DNA of 64,000 nucleotides from Actinomadura syzygii (GTDB lineage: Bacteria; Actinomycetota; Actinomycetes; Streptosporangiales; Streptosporangiaceae): the NCBI RefSeq assembly GCF_008085905.1, contig NZ_VSFF01000011.1:248001-312000 (forward strand), written 5' to 3'. The translations under genes and the position numbers were made by a program. Shown here one piece after another: positions 7,434-16,280 of the stretch. The notes below the pieces were generated by a model. It saw only the letters and a program-made list of their open reading frames with translations. It did no database searches and was not told where the DNA came from. Position 1 is the stretch's first letter. Every line of letters starts with the position of its first letter.

Positions 7434-7868
7434 GTGACCGAGGCATCCGTCGACTCGCAGAGGCGTGGGTTCGCCTGGCGGAGTCTGGTGGGGCCGGGGG
7501 CCGTGCTCGGCGGTGTCGTCGCGGGATCGCTGATCGTGGCGTTCCGGGACCCGAACGAGGCCGGGCACTACCCGACGTGCCCGTTCCTGCTGATGACCGG
7601 CTACTACTGCCCGGGGTGCGGGATGATGCGGCTCGTTCACGCTCTTACGCACGGCGACGTCGGGACGGCGTTCGGCTTCAACCCGCTGCTGTTCCTCCTG
7701 CTGCCGGTGTTCGGTTACCTGTACGTGCGGTGGACGGTCCTCGCCGCGCGGGGGCTGCCGATGCGTTCCGCTCTGTTCAGGCCGGTGGTGGCGTACGCGT
7801 TCCTCGGCCTTCTCATCGTCTACTGGGTCGTCCGCAACCTGCCGTTCGGGCAGGCCCTGGCCCCCTAG
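7434..7868 (+). CDS. DUF2752 membrane protein
   Basis: A small membrane protein (144 residues from the GTG at 7434) with the DUF2752 signature YPTCPF..TGYYCPGCGMMR around residues 40-65: a Cys-rich loop between membrane helices that could bind metal or form disulfides. Three to four hydrophobic helices are predicted (VLGGVVAGSLIVAF, NPLLFLLLPVFGYLYV, PVVAYAFLGLLIVYWVV). The function of the family is unknown. Start choice: a TATGGT (7421-7426) seven bases before GTG 7434 suggests a leaderless mRNA, whereas an ATG at 7422 with GGAGGG six bases upstream would serve readthrough from the regulator gene. Both are in frame. The family often sits near trpC in actinomycetes. Confidence 0.85.
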   Translation: MTEASVDSQRRGFAWRSLVGPGAVLGGVVAGSLIVAFRDPNEAGHYPTCPFLLMTGYYCPGCGMMRLVHALTHGDVGTAFGFNPLLFLLLPVFGYLYVRWTVLAARGLPMRSALFRPVVAYAFLGLLIVYWVVRNLPFGQALAP

Positions 7869-7970
7869 AGCGCGCGAGGCGCCCGCGACGGGCCGCCCGG
7901 TTGCGGGCGCCGTCCGAGGGGGCGGCTACGATCGGTGCACGGAACGACCTGAAATAGGGGGCCTGCGACC

Positions 7971-8777
7971 TTGAGCGTTTTGGACGAGATCGTGGAGGGC
8001 GTCCGGGCCGATCTCGCCGAAAGGCAGCGGGACGTCCCGCTCGGCGCCCTGAAGGAGAAGGCCGCGGCGGCCGAGGCCCCGCGGGACGCGCTCGCCGCGC
8101 TGCGCGGCCCCGGCGTCACCGTGATCGCCGAGGTCAAGCGGAGCAGCCCGTCCAAGGGCGCGCTCGCCGCCATCGCCGACCCCGCCGCGCTCGCCCGCGA
8201 CTACGAGTCCGGCGGCGCGAAGGTGATCAGCGTGCTGACCGAGCGGCGCCGGTTCGGCGGCAGCCTGGACGACCTCGCCGCCGTCCGCGCCAACGTCGGC
8301 GTCTGCGTCCTGCGCAAGGACTTCATCGTCACCTCCTACCAGCTGTGGGAGGCGCGCGCGCACGGCGCCGACATGGCCCTGCTGATCGTCGCCGCCCTGG
8401 AGCAGGACGCCCTCGTCTCGCTGGTGGAGCGAGCCGAGTCGATCGGGCTCGTCCCGCTCGTCGAGGTCCACACCGAGGACGAGGTGGCCCGCGCCGTCGA
8501 CGCCGGCGCCAAGGTCATCGGCGTGAACGCCCGCGACCTGCGGACGCTGAAGGTCGACCGCGAGGTGTTCGCCCGGGTCGCGCCGCTCATCCCGAAGAAC
8601 GTCGTGAAGATCGCCGAGTCCGGCGTGCGCGGCCCGCACGACCTGCTCGCCTACGCCTCCAACGGCGCCGACGCCGTGCTGGTCGGCGAGAGCCTCGTGA
8701 TCGGCCGCGACCCGCGGTCCGCCGTCGCCGACCTCGTCGCCGCCGGAGCGCACCCGGCGCTGCGGCAGAGCGGCTAA
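7971..8777 (+). CDS. trpC: Indole-3-glycerol-phosphate synthase
   Basis: A 268-residue TIM barrel catalysing ring closure of CdRP to indole-3-glycerol phosphate in Trp synthesis. Diagnostic motifs are present: [14 protein letters not shown] (catalytic Lys and phosphate contacts), [45 protein letters not shown], and [20 protein letters not shown]. The start appears to be TTG at 7971, 7 nt after a GGGGG run, giving the normal N-terminus [20 protein letters not shown] -10-like hexamer (7926-7931) could drive a transcript with a leader of about 35 nt. trpB and trpA follow. Confidence 0.97.
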   Translation: MSVLDEIVEGVRADLAERQRDVPLGALKEKAAAAEAPRDALAALRGPGVTVIAEVKRSSPSKGALAAIADPAALARDYESGGAKVISVLTERRRFGGSLDDLAAVRANVGVCVLRKDFIVTSYQLWEARAHGADMALLIVAALEQDALVSLVERAESIGLVPLVEVHTEDEVARAVDAGAKVIGVNARDLRTLKVDREVFARVAPLIPKNVVKIAESGVRGPHDLLAYASNGADAVLVGESLVIGRDPRSAVADLVAAGAHPALRQSG

Positions 8778-8787
8778 GGTCTCAGAC

Positions 8788-8850
8788 ATGCAGGCCGAGC
8801 CGCTCCGGGAGCGATGGCGGGGCTGATCCGTACCCCGAGACCGATCAGCC
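8788..8850 (+). promoter_or_regulatory. Short ORF with a Trp codon plus stem-loop between trpC and trpB
   Basis: The 102-nt trpC-trpB gap contains an ATG-initiated 12-codon frame (8788-8826; [12 protein letters not shown]) with a single TGG. It is followed by a perfect stem-loop, GGCTGATC (8821-8828) with GATCAGCC (8843-8850), 14-nt loop. A second small hairpin, CGCTCC/GGAGCG, overlaps the ORF. The arrangement resembles a leader-peptide attenuator or a remnant of the small trpM/trpX-type gene seen between trpC and trpB in streptomycetes, but one Trp codon is weak evidence. Confidence 0.35.
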
Positions 8851-8879
8851 GCTCTTCGCATGACAGGACGCGTTTACCC

Positions 8880-10103
8880 ATGACCATCGACACCGCGCGC
8901 GGTGCGCTGCCCGACGCCACCGGCCACTTCGGATCGTTCGGCGGGCGCTTCGCCCCCGAGGCGCTGATGGCGGCGCTCGACGAACTGACCCGCGAGTTCG
9001 AGACCGCCAAGCACGACCCCGCGTTCACCGGGGAACTGAACGAACTCCTCGCGAACTACGCGGGGCGCCCCAGCCTGCTGACGGAGGCCGGGCGCTTCTC
9101 CGAGCACGCGGGCGCCCGCGTGCTGCTGAAGCGCGAGGACCTCAACCACACCGGCTCGCACAAGATCAACAACGTGCTCGGCCAGGCGCTGCTCACCCGC
9201 CGGATGGGCAAGACCCGGGTGATCGCCGAGACGGGCGCGGGCCAGCACGGCGTCGCCACCGCCACGGCCGCCGCCCTGCTCGGCCTCGACTGCGTCGTCT
9301 ACATGGGCGAGGTCGACACCGAGCGGCAGGCGCTGAACGTCGCGCGGATGCGGATGCTCGGCGCCGAGGTCATTCCGGTGAAGAACGGCAGCCGCACCCT
9401 CAAGGACGCCTGCAACGAGGCGTTCCGCGACTGGGTCGCCACCGTCGACGACACCCACTACTGCATCGGGTCCACGATGGGCCCGCACCCGTTCCCGATG
9501 ATGGTCCGCGACTTCCAGCGGATCATCGGGGTCGAGGCCAGGCGGCAGTGCCTGGAGCTCACCGGGTCCCTGCCGGACGCCGTCGTCGCCTGCGTCGGCG
9601 GCGGCTCCAACGCGATCGGCGCGTTCCACGCCTTCGTCCCCGACGAGTCCGTCAAGCTGTACGGGTTCGAGGCGGGCGGCGACGGCGTCGGCACCGGGCG
9701 GCACGCCGCGACGCTGGTCGGCGGCTCGCTCGGCGTCATCCACGGCATGCGCACCTACCTGCTCCAGGACGACGACGGCCAGACCCAGGAGACCCACTCG
9801 ATCTCCGCGGGCCTCGACTACCCCGGCGTCGGCCCCGAGCACTCCTGGCTGCGCGACTCCGGCCGCGCCGAGTACCGCGCGATCACCGACGCCGAGGCGA
9901 TGGACGCCTTCTCCCTGCTCTGCCGCACCGAGGGGATCATCCCGGCCATCGAGTCCGCGCACGCGCTCGCCGGCGCGCTCAAGGTCGGCCCCGAGCTCGG
10001 CCCGGACGCCACGCTCGTGGTGTGCCTGTCCGGACGCGGCGACAAGGACATGCACACGGCCGCCGGGTTCTTCGGCCTGATGCCCGAGGGAGACGGCGAA
10101 TGA
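8880..10103 (+). CDS. trpB: Tryptophan synthase beta chain
   Basis: A 407-residue PLP enzyme that condenses indole with serine to make Trp, working as an alpha2-beta2 complex with TrpA. Family motifs: [14 protein letters not shown], the PLP Lys in HTGSHKINN (about residue 98), [19 protein letters not shown], the phosphate-binding [22 protein letters not shown], and the C-terminal [11 protein letters not shown]. The ATG at 8880 gives the expected N-terminus; an in-frame ATG at 8814 would add an atypical 22-residue extension. The TGA overlaps the trpA ATG (ATGA at 10100), so subunit synthesis is coupled. Confidence 0.98.
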   Translation: MTIDTARGALPDATGHFGSFGGRFAPEALMAALDELTREFETAKHDPAFTGELNELLANYAGRPSLLTEAGRFSEHAGARVLLKREDLNHTGSHKINNVLGQALLTRRMGKTRVIAETGAGQHGVATATAAALLGLDCVVYMGEVDTERQALNVARMRMLGAEVIPVKNGSRTLKDACNEAFRDWVATVDDTHYCIGSTMGPHPFPMMVRDFQRIIGVEARRQCLELTGSLPDAVVACVGGGSNAIGAFHAFVPDESVKLYGFEAGGDGVGTGRHAATLVGGSLGVIHGMRTYLLQDDDGQTQETHSISAGLDYPGVGPEHSWLRDSGRAEYRAITDAEAMDAFSLLCRTEGIIPAIESAHALAGALKVGPELGPDATLVVCLSGRGDKDMHTAAGFFGLMPEGDGE

Positions 10104-10912
10104 CCGCTCAGACCGCCTACGACAAGGCCAAGGCGGAGGGGCGCGCCGCGCTCGTCGGCTACCTGCCCGCCGGGTTCCCGACCCGCGAGGGCTCGATCGA
10201 CGCGCTGAAGACGATGGTCGACGCGGGCTGCGACGTCATCGAGATCGGCCTGCCCTACACCGACCCGATGATGGACGGCCCCGTCATCCAGGACGCCGTC
10301 CACCAGGCGCTGGTCGGCGGCGCCCGCGTCGCCGACGTGTTCGCGACGGTCGAGGCCGTCGCCGCCACCGGCGTCCCCACCCTCGTCATGACCTACTGGA
10401 ACCCGGTCGACCACTACGGCGTCGACCGGTTCGCCCGCGACCTCGCCTCCGCCGGCGGCGCCGGGCTGATCACGCCCGACCTCACGCCGGAGGAGGGCGG
10501 CGCGTGGCTCGCGGCGTCCGACGAGCACGGCCTCGACCGGGTGTTCCTCGTCGCGCTCAGCTCCACCGACGAGCGGATCGAGAAGATCACCGGGGTGTCC
10601 CGCGGGTTCGTGTACGCGGCGTCCCTGATGGGCGTGACCGGCGACCGCTCCGCCGTCGACACCGGTGCGCCCCGGCTCGTGGAGCGCACCCGCGCGTTCA
10701 TCGAGAAGGGCGGCGCGCCGCTGCCGGTCGGGCTCGGGCTCGGCGTCGGGACCGGCGCGCAGGCCGCCGAGGTCGCCGGGTTCGCCGACGGGGTGATCGT
10801 CGGGTCGGCGTTCGTCCGGCGGCTGCTGGAGGCGCCCGACCTCGCGTCCGGGCTGACCGGGCTCCGCGCGCTCACCGAGGAACTCGCGGCGGGAGTCCGC
10901 GGCGGTCGCTGA
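10100..10912 (+). CDS. trpA: Tryptophan synthase alpha chain
   Basis: A 270-residue TIM barrel that cleaves indole-3-glycerol phosphate and channels indole to TrpB. Key motifs: [10 protein letters not shown], the catalytic Glu in [20 protein letters not shown], catalytic Asp in [27 protein letters not shown], and the phosphate-binding [29 protein letters not shown] region. The ATG overlaps the trpB stop by 4 nt. It is the last gene of the cluster; a perfect 14-bp hairpin follows 73 nt after the stop. Confidence 0.98.
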   Translation: MTAQTAYDKAKAEGRAALVGYLPAGFPTREGSIDALKTMVDAGCDVIEIGLPYTDPMMDGPVIQDAVHQALVGGARVADVFATVEAVAATGVPTLVMTYWNPVDHYGVDRFARDLASAGGAGLITPDLTPEEGGAWLAASDEHGLDRVFLVALSSTDERIEKITGVSRGFVYAASLMGVTGDRSAVDTGAPRLVERTRAFIEKGGAPLPVGLGLGVGTGAQAAEVAGFADGVIVGSAFVRRLLEAPDLASGLTGLRALTEELAAGVRGGR

Positions 10913-10985
10913 CCGTCACGGGCGACGACCGCCGCGCAGGCGTCCGCCTACTGCGAGGACGTCGCCGCTGATTAAGTCCGCGGCC

Positions 10986-11017
10986 GTCCGGCGGCGGGTT
11001 CCGACCCGCCGCCGGAC
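10986..11017 (+). terminator. GC-rich hairpin terminating the trp cluster
   Basis: GTCCGGCGGCGGGT (10986-10999), a TCCG loop, then ACCCGCCGCCGGAC (11004-11017): a perfect 14-bp stem 73 nt after the trpA stop. There is no U tract, as is common in actinomycete terminators. Confidence 0.7.
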
Positions 11018-11066
11018 GTGCCGGGAGGCGCCCGGGAACTCCCGGACGGTGCCTCCGAGTTGATGC

Positions 11067-11094
11067 TTGTGGTATCGCCGGTCTCCCGTAAGGT
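11067..11094 (+). promoter_or_regulatory. Candidate promoter of the VKOR-DsbA pair
   Basis: TTGTGG (11067-11072), a 16-nt spacer and TAAGGT (11089-11094) resemble the -35/-10 of a principal sigma-factor promoter. Transcription would begin near 11101, leaving a short leader with GGAAGG before the VKOR start. Confidence 0.5.
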
Positions 11095-11127
11095 GTGTTC
11101 GCCGGGTGTGGCGGTCCTGGAAGGATC

Positions 11128-11628
11128 ATGATCACGATGACGCAAGAGATGACGGCGAAGGGCCGTGCCAAGACGGCCGCTCCGCCGCTGCCCCCCGCCT
11201 GGTTCCAGGCGGTGGCCTGGCTCCTGACGATCGCCGGGTTCGGGATATCGGTCTATCTGACGATCACGCACTACGACGACGGCGCGCTGGTGTGCTCGGC
11301 GTCCAAGACCGTCGACTGCCACGCGGTCACGACGAGCGAGTACTCCACCCTGCTCGGCATCCCCATGCCCCTGCTGGGGCTGGCGTTCTTCGTGGCGTTC
11401 GCCGCGCTGATCACGCCGTGGGCGCTGCGCTCGACGTGGCCGCCCATCCGCTGGGGACGGATCGCGAGCGTCTCGGTCGGCGTGCTGTTCGTCGTCTACC
11501 TCGTGACCGTGGAGTTCGCCATCCTGCACAAGATCTGCCTCTGGTGCAGCGGGGTCCACGTGGTCACCGTCCTGCTGTTCCTGCTCGTCTTGATCGACGA
11601 ATTCCGGCGGATCGGTCAAGTCGACTAG
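11128..11628 (+). CDS. Vitamin K epoxide reductase family (VKOR) membrane protein
   Basis: A 166-residue, four-helix bacterial VKOR homolog. The conserved Cys pair in VCSASKTVDCHAV (first loop) and the active-site CLWC near the C-terminus are both present, with the TTSEYSTLLGIPMPLLGL segment typical of the family. Such proteins pass electrons from DsbA-type thiol oxidases to quinone and so sustain disulfide formation outside the membrane. The next gene, 57 nt downstream, encodes a DsbA-like protein with CPIC, which strongly supports this pairing. Start: ATG 11128 is followed by an in-frame ATG at 11137; a GGAAGG lies just before the first, and its spacing favours neither clearly. Confidence 0.94.
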   Translation: MITMTQEMTAKGRAKTAAPPLPPAWFQAVAWLLTIAGFGISVYLTITHYDDGALVCSASKTVDCHAVTTSEYSTLLGIPMPLLGLAFFVAFAALITPWALRSTWPPIRWGRIASVSVGVLFVVYLVTVEFAILHKICLWCSGVHVVTVLLFLLVLIDEFRRIGQVD

Positions 11629-11685
11629 TCTCGCCGTGACCGCGCCGCACGGTGGCGGTGCGGCCCCCACGCAATAGGAGAACCA

Positions 11686-12462
11686 ATGAGCAAGGCCGCA
11701 CGAGAGCGTTCCGCGAGGGAGCGCCTGGCCGCCGACCGGAAGAAGCAGGCGGCGCGTGCGAAGCAGCGGCGGCTGCTCGCCATCGTCATCGGATCGGTGG
11801 TGGCGGTGGCGGTGATCGTGGTCGGGGCCGTCCTGATCGTCGATCACCAGAGCAAGAACGGCAAGGCCGCGGTCCACCAGGGCGCGGTCGCCCCGCTCAG
11901 CCGGCAGGGCGACGGCTCCATCGTGATGGCGCAGAACGGCGTGTCCAAGCCCGAGCTGGAGATCTTCGAGGACTTCCAGTGCCCGATCTGCAAGCAGTTC
12001 GAGCAGAGCAGCGGCAAGACGATCATCGAACTGGCCCAGCAGGGCAAGGTCAAGGTCGTCTACCGGCCGTTCCACCTGTTCGGCCAGCAGAAGGACCCGG
12101 TCAAGATCAACTCGCTGCGCTCGGCCGAGGCGGCGCTCTGCGTGCCCGCCGACAAGTGGATCTCCTACCACGACGCGCTCTTCAAGTTCCAGCCGACCGA
12201 GGGCGAGAAGGGCTTCTCGCCCGACGACCTCGTCAAGTGGGGCAAGGACATCGGCATCTCCGACCCGACCTTCGAGAAGTGCGTGCGGGACGAGCAGAAG
12301 AAGTCCGTGGTCGACTCGATGACCAAGTACGCCCTCCAGGACCGCGGCGTCGACGGCACGCCCACCGTGTTCCTGGACGGCAAGAAGCTCGACCAGTCGC
12401 AGTTCATGAACCCGGGCGCGCTGCGGGCGACGATCGACGCCGCCAAGGCCGCCGGGAAGTGA
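11686..12462 (+). CDS. Membrane-anchored DsbA-like thiol oxidoreductase
   Basis: 258 residues: a basic cytoplasmic N-terminus (about 1-28), one membrane anchor (LLAIVIGSVVAVAVIVVGAVLIV, about 30-52), then an exported thioredoxin fold of the DsbA/Thioredoxin_4 type with redox motif FEDFQCPICKQF (about 93-104) and the cis-Pro loop GVDGTPTVFLDGK. A second Cys pair (ALCVPA and EKCVRD) may form a structural disulfide. It likely introduces or isomerises disulfides in secreted proteins and is reoxidised by the VKOR encoded immediately upstream. The ATG has a clear AGGAG site. A very strong terminator follows. Confidence 0.95.
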   Translation: MSKAARERSARERLAADRKKQAARAKQRRLLAIVIGSVVAVAVIVVGAVLIVDHQSKNGKAAVHQGAVAPLSRQGDGSIVMAQNGVSKPELEIFEDFQCPICKQFEQSSGKTIIELAQQGKVKVVYRPFHLFGQQKDPVKINSLRSAEAALCVPADKWISYHDALFKFQPTEGEKGFSPDDLVKWGKDIGISDPTFEKCVRDEQKKSVVDSMTKYALQDRGVDGTPTVFLDGKKLDQSQFMNPGALRATIDAAKAAGK

Positions 12463-12501
12463 CCGCTCCGCCGAGCTGAGTCTTCGCGGGCGCCCGCCCG
12501 C

Positions 12502-12549
12502 CGCCGCGCCGCGCCGTCCCCGCCGGGGACGGCGCGGCGCGGCGTTTTT
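12502..12549 (+). terminator. Strong intrinsic terminator after the first DsbA-like gene
   Basis: A perfect 20-bp stem (left arm 12502-12521, right arm 12525-12544) with a 3-nt GCC loop is followed by TTTTT (12545-12549). It ends the VKOR-DsbA transcript and separates it from the second DsbA-like gene. Confidence 0.95.
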
Positions 12550-12623
12550 CCCCGGCCCCGGCGACCCGTCCCCGCTACGCTCGTGGACGCACGCAATCAC
12601 GTACCGTGCCGATCGGGGGATCG

Positions 12624-13442
12624 ATGAGCGAGCAGGGCAGGGGGCCGCGGACTCCCGCGGACGACCGGACGCGCACCGAGGCCAGGGAGCGGCGGCGGCG
12701 CCTGCTGGTGGTCGTCCTCGGCGGGGTCGCCGCGGCGGCGGTCGCGGTCGCGGTGGTCGTCGTGGCCGTCGGCCGCCACGACGGGGACGGAACGCTGGAG
12801 AGCAGCTACGACGGCCCGCTGGCGCCGACGGCGCGGGAGCAGTACGGCGCCGTCGCGATGGCGCGGCCCGGCGTCGCGACGCCCGTCCTCGACCTGTACG
12901 AGGACTTCCAGTGCCCCGCCTGCCGGGCGCTGGAGCGGCGGATCGGCGGGACGCTCAAGCAGCTCGCCGCCGAGGGCCGGGCCAGGGTCGTCTACCGGCC
13001 GTTCCAGCTCTTCCAGCAGGAGCCGCTGATGTCGAACTCGCGGCGGGCGGCGAACGCCGCCGCCTGCTTCCCGGCCGGCGCGTGGGTGCGCTACCACGAC
13101 AAGCTCTACGGCGAGCAGCCGCCGGAGGGCGACGTCGGCTTCCGCAACCAGGACCTCATCGCCTGGGGGAGGCGGCTCGGCGCCACCGGCCCCGAGTTCG
13201 CCGACTGCGTCGACCGCTCCCGGCAGATCGACCAGGTCGAGAAGGCGAGCTCCCAGGCCGGGCGGGCGGGCGTCGACGCCACCCCGTTCCTCGCGCTGAA
13301 CGGCAGGAGGGTCGACGACGACGTCCTCGGCTCGCCGGACGAGCTGCGCAAGGCCGTCGCGGCGGTCGGCGGGGGGCGCCGCGCCCCCGGCGGCGCCCGC
13401 GCCACGGGAGTGGCGACAGGCCGCCACCAGGCGCGCCCGTAG
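12624..13442 (+). CDS. Second membrane-anchored DsbA-like thiol oxidoreductase
   Basis: A 272-residue paralog of the preceding DsbA-like protein: basic N-terminus, anchor LLVVVLGGVAAAAVAVAVVVVAV (about 26-48), then a DsbA-like domain with EDFQCPACRAL in place of CPIC and cis-Pro loop GVDATPFLALNG. Both share the YRPFxLF and SxRxA blocks, so they look like products of an old duplication. The changed CxxC dipeptide should alter redox potential. It has its own transcription unit: the preceding terminator is strong and a TACGCT -10-like hexamer lies near 12574. The ATG at 12624 (after GGGGGA) is preferred over an in-frame GTG at 12606. The C-terminus is Arg/Gly-rich and poorly conserved in style. 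Confidence 0.92.
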   Translation: MSEQGRGPRTPADDRTRTEARERRRRLLVVVLGGVAAAAVAVAVVVVAVGRHDGDGTLESSYDGPLAPTAREQYGAVAMARPGVATPVLDLYEDFQCPACRALERRIGGTLKQLAAEGRARVVYRPFQLFQQEPLMSNSRRAANAAACFPAGAWVRYHDKLYGEQPPEGDVGFRNQDLIAWGRRLGATGPEFADCVDRSRQIDQVEKASSQAGRAGVDATPFLALNGRRVDDDVLGSPDELRKAVAAVGGGRRAPGGARATGVATGRHQARP

Positions 13443-13485
13443 AGATCGCGGCGCACCGCGCCGGGTAGGGGTACCCTCATCGGTC

Positions 13486-14661
13486 ATGCACCCGCTGGCA
13501 TACATCCCGAGTCCCTCGCAGGGCGTCTGGCACCTCGGGCCCATCCCGATCCGCGCCTACGCCGTCATGATCATCCTTGGCATCGTCGTCGCGGTCTGGC
13601 TGGGCGAACGGCGCTGGGCCGCGCGGGGCGGCACGCCGGGCGTGGTCATCGACGTCGCCGTGTGGGCGGTGCCGTTCGGCCTCGTCGGCGGGCGCCTCTA
13701 CCACGTCCTCACCGACTACCAGCGCTACTTCGGGTCCGACGGCGACCCAGTCAGGGCGCTGGAGATCTGGCGGGGCGGCCTCGGCGTCTGGGGCGCGATC
13801 GGGCTCGGCGCGGTCGGCGCGATCATCGGCTGCCGGCGGCGCGGGATCTCCACGCTGGCGCTCGCCGACGCGGTCGCGCCGGGGATCGTCCTCGCGCAGG
13901 GCATCGGCCGCTGGGGCAACTACTGGAACCAGGAGCTGTACGGCCGCCCGCTGGACGCCTTCTGGGCCATCAAGATCGATGAGAACCACCGCCCGGTGCT
14001 GGACGGCGGGCCCGCGCTCGACCCGAAGTACGCCGACGTCGCGACCTACCACCCGACGTTCCTGTACGAGTTCCTGTGGTGCCTCGGCGTCGCGGTCCTG
14101 GTGATCTGGGCCGAGCGCCGCTACAAGCTGACGCACGGCCGCGCGTTCGCGCTGTACGTCGCCGCCTACACGGTCGGACGCGGCTGGATCGAGGCGCTGC
14201 GCATCGACGAGGCCCACCACGTCCTCGGCCTGCGGCTCAACGACTGGACGTCGCTCATCCTGCTGCTCGGCGCGATCGGCTACATCTACTGGGCGCGCAA
14301 CAGGGACGAGCCGCTGAACGTCGTCGTCGCGATGGCGGAGGGCGCCTCCGACGGCCCGTCCGGTGATGCTCCCGCCGACGCCGAGCCGGACACCTCCGAG
14401 GACGCGGTAGACCTCGCGAAGGAGCCCGAGTCCAAGGACGAGAGCGGGGACGAGGACGGGGACGGGGACGAGGGCGGGGACGACCGGCCCGCTGAGGACG
14501 CCGCTGCCGAGACCGAGGACCCCGGCGACGAGACCGCCGCCGCGTCCGACGAAGATGGGGACGAGCCGAACGCCGCCGACGCCGAGACCGCGGCGGCCGA
14601 CCCCGAGGCCGAGGCGGCCGAGGAGCCCAAGAAGGCCGAGCCCGTCACGGACGGGAAGTAG
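13486..14661 (+). CDS. lgt: Prolipoprotein diacylglyceryl transferase with long acidic C-terminal tail
   Basis: Residues 1-280 are a typical seven-helix Lgt, which transfers diacylglycerol from phosphatidylglycerol to the lipobox Cys of prolipoproteins. Signatures: IPIRAYAVMIILGI, GGRLYHVLTD, and GRWGNYWNQELYG (the Lgt signature with essential Arg/Asn), plus YHPTFLYEFLW and GRGWIEALRIDEA. Residues about 285-391 form an Asp/Glu/Ala-rich, probably disordered cytoplasmic tail of about 105 residues, rich in GDEDGDGDEGGDD-like stretches; such tails occur on some actinobacterial Lgt proteins but the role is unknown. A TACCCT lies eight bases before the ATG. Lipoprotein clients in this window include the liv binding protein and the lipoprotein at 37.1 kb. 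Confidence 0.96.
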   Translation: MHPLAYIPSPSQGVWHLGPIPIRAYAVMIILGIVVAVWLGERRWAARGGTPGVVIDVAVWAVPFGLVGGRLYHVLTDYQRYFGSDGDPVRALEIWRGGLGVWGAIGLGAVGAIIGCRRRGISTLALADAVAPGIVLAQGIGRWGNYWNQELYGRPLDAFWAIKIDENHRPVLDGGPALDPKYADVATYHPTFLYEFLWCLGVAVLVIWAERRYKLTHGRAFALYVAAYTVGRGWIEALRIDEAHHVLGLRLNDWTSLILLLGAIGYIYWARNRDEPLNVVVAMAEGASDGPSGDAPADAEPDTSEDAVDLAKEPESKDESGDEDGDGDEGGDDRPAEDAAAETEDPGDETAAASDEDGDEPNAADAETAAADPEAEAAEEPKKAEPVTDGK

Positions 14662-14686
14662 GTCCGAGAGCACCGGTGCGGAGGAG

Positions 14687-15400
14687 ATGACCAGCGGGAG
14701 GACGGGCGCGCCGCCGGAGCGCCATCACCAGCACCGCGACGTCACCGGCGGCTGGCTGCGTCCGGCCGTGTTCGGCGCGATGGACGGCCTGGTCTCCAAC
14801 TTCGCGCTGATCGCCGGCATCGCGGGCGGACAGGCGTCGGCGAAGGTCGTCCTGCTGGCGGGGCTCGCGGGCCTCGCCGCCGGGGCGTTCTCGATGGCGG
14901 CGGGGGAGTACATCTCGGTCGCGTCGCAGTCGGAGCTGGCGGAGGCGGAGATCGAGGTCGAGCGGCGGGAGCTCGCCCGGCATCCGGCGGCCGAGGAGCG
15001 GGAGCTGGCCGGGGTGTTCGAGGCGCGCGGCGTCGACCCGGAGACGGCGGCGGAGGTCGCGCGGCAGCTCTCCCGCGACCCGGACGAGGCCCTCCAGGTC
15101 CACACCCGGGAGGAGCTCGGCGTGACGCCGGGCGACCTGCCGTCCCCGCTGCTCGCGGCGGGCTCGTCGTTCCTGTCGTTCGCGGTCGGGGCGCTGCTGC
15201 CGGTGCTGCCGTACCTGCTCGGCGCGTCCAGCCTGTGGCCCGCGGCGGGGATCGCCGGGCTCGGCCTGTTCACGGCGGGCGCGCTGGTGTCGAAGGTGAC
15301 GACCCGCGCCTGGTGGTTCGGCGGGACGCGGCAGCTCCTGTTCGGCGCGGCCGCCGCCGCGATCACCTACGGCGTGGGCGCCCTCATCGGAACCGGCTGA
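14687..15400 (+). CDS. VIT1/CCC1-family Fe2+/Mn2+ transporter-like protein
   Basis: A 237-residue membrane protein of the VIT1/CCC1 family. The N-terminal helix carries LRPAVFGAMDGLVSNFALIAG, the signature of the family, followed by a helix with AAGAFSMAAGEYISVASQSE (metal-coordinating Met/Glu region). A cytoplasmic Glu-rich domain (about 85-150), corresponding to the metal-binding domain of plant VIT1, precedes three further helices. The family moves Fe2+ or Mn2+ out of the cytosol, usually by H+ antiport. The ATG at 14687 has a GGAGGAG site directly upstream and the gene follows lgt by 25 nt, so co-transcription is likely without implying a shared function. Confidence 0.93.
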   Translation: MTSGRTGAPPERHHQHRDVTGGWLRPAVFGAMDGLVSNFALIAGIAGGQASAKVVLLAGLAGLAAGAFSMAAGEYISVASQSELAEAEIEVERRELARHPAAEERELAGVFEARGVDPETAAEVARQLSRDPDEALQVHTREELGVTPGDLPSPLLAAGSSFLSFAVGALLPVLPYLLGASSLWPAAGIAGLGLFTAGALVSKVTTRAWWFGGTRQLLFGAAAAAITYGVGALIGTG

Positions 15401-15485
15401 CCCCGCCGCCGGCCGGGGCCGGTGGAAACTGGATGAAACGCCCTTTTGGCCACGCGGCGGCACCCGGGCCGCTAAGCTCCGGGAC

Positions 15486-16280
15486 GTGATCGAGGCTCGT
15501 GACACAGGCTCCCCCGAAGCCGGGCCCGAGGGCCGCGGAAAGGACTTCTGGCCGGACGAGAAGCCAGGCCGCCGCCGCCCCGCCCCGAAGCTCCTGTTCG
15601 GCGCGGCCGCCGCGCTGGTCGTGCTGATCGCCGCCGTGGCGGCGGTCGTCGTGCTGACCGGCGGCGGCGACGACGAGGCCGCCCCGCGGAAGGTGACCCC
15701 GGTCGCCTACACGCCGGACTACAACGGCGAGGGGTTCAAGGCGATCGCGAACCGGACCGCGGACGCCCGCGCGATCACCGAGGGCGAGGCGTTCGCCGCG
15801 AAGGACCTGAAGTCCGGCTCGTACGTCTTCACGCTCGCCGCGAAGGACCTCGCGTCCGACTGCAAGACCGCGACCTGGGGCGCCCGGTTGCAGGGCGACC
15901 TCGCGAAGCTCGGCTGCACGCAGGTCGTCCGGGCCGCGTACGTGAGCGCCGACAAGAAGTACACCGGCCAGTTCATCGTGATCAACATGGCGGGCCAGGA
16001 GGGCGTCGAGCAGGTCCTGCGCGACCTCGACCCGCAGACCGACGCGGGCTGGGTACTGCCGCTGAAGATGCCGGGCGTCCCCGCGTTCGGGGCCGGGTTC
16101 AGCGCCGCCTACGCCAAGACCTACGGCCACTACGCGGTGATCACGGCGGTGGAGCGGACCGGCGGGAAGCGCCCCGACTCGCTGAACGAGATGATCGACG
16201 TGAGCCTGGTCATCGAGAACGCGGCCGACTTCCTGTACGGGCGGATGGACCTCGCCTCCACCGGAAGGCCGGGCCAGTGA
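15486..16280 (+). CDS. Membrane-anchored protein of unknown function (paralog 1)
   Basis: I do not recognise the family. 264 residues: a short cytoplasmic basic/Pro-rich segment, one transmembrane helix (about 35-58), then an exported domain of about 200 residues. The most marked feature is DCKTATWGARLQGDLAKLGC (about residues 123-142), where two Cys lie 18 residues apart and could form a disulfide; the block is repeated in the next gene (DCAAAAWGATVVETLGKGGC), along with a G-x-G-F-x-x-x-x-A...GHxAV stretch near the C-terminus. The GTG at 15486 follows a TAAGCT by seven bases (leaderless arrangement). The stop lies in a 15-nt tandem repeat. An extracytoplasmic sensor or cell-surface role is possible but unproven. 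Confidence 0.85.
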   Translation: MIEARDTGSPEAGPEGRGKDFWPDEKPGRRRPAPKLLFGAAAALVVLIAAVAAVVVLTGGGDDEAAPRKVTPVAYTPDYNGEGFKAIANRTADARAITEGEAFAAKDLKSGSYVFTLAAKDLASDCKTATWGARLQGDLAKLGCTQVVRAAYVSADKKYTGQFIVINMAGQEGVEQVLRDLDPQTDAGWVLPLKMPGVPAFGAGFSAAYAKTYGHYAVITAVERTGGKRPDSLNEMIDVSLVIENAADFLYGRMDLASTGRPGQ

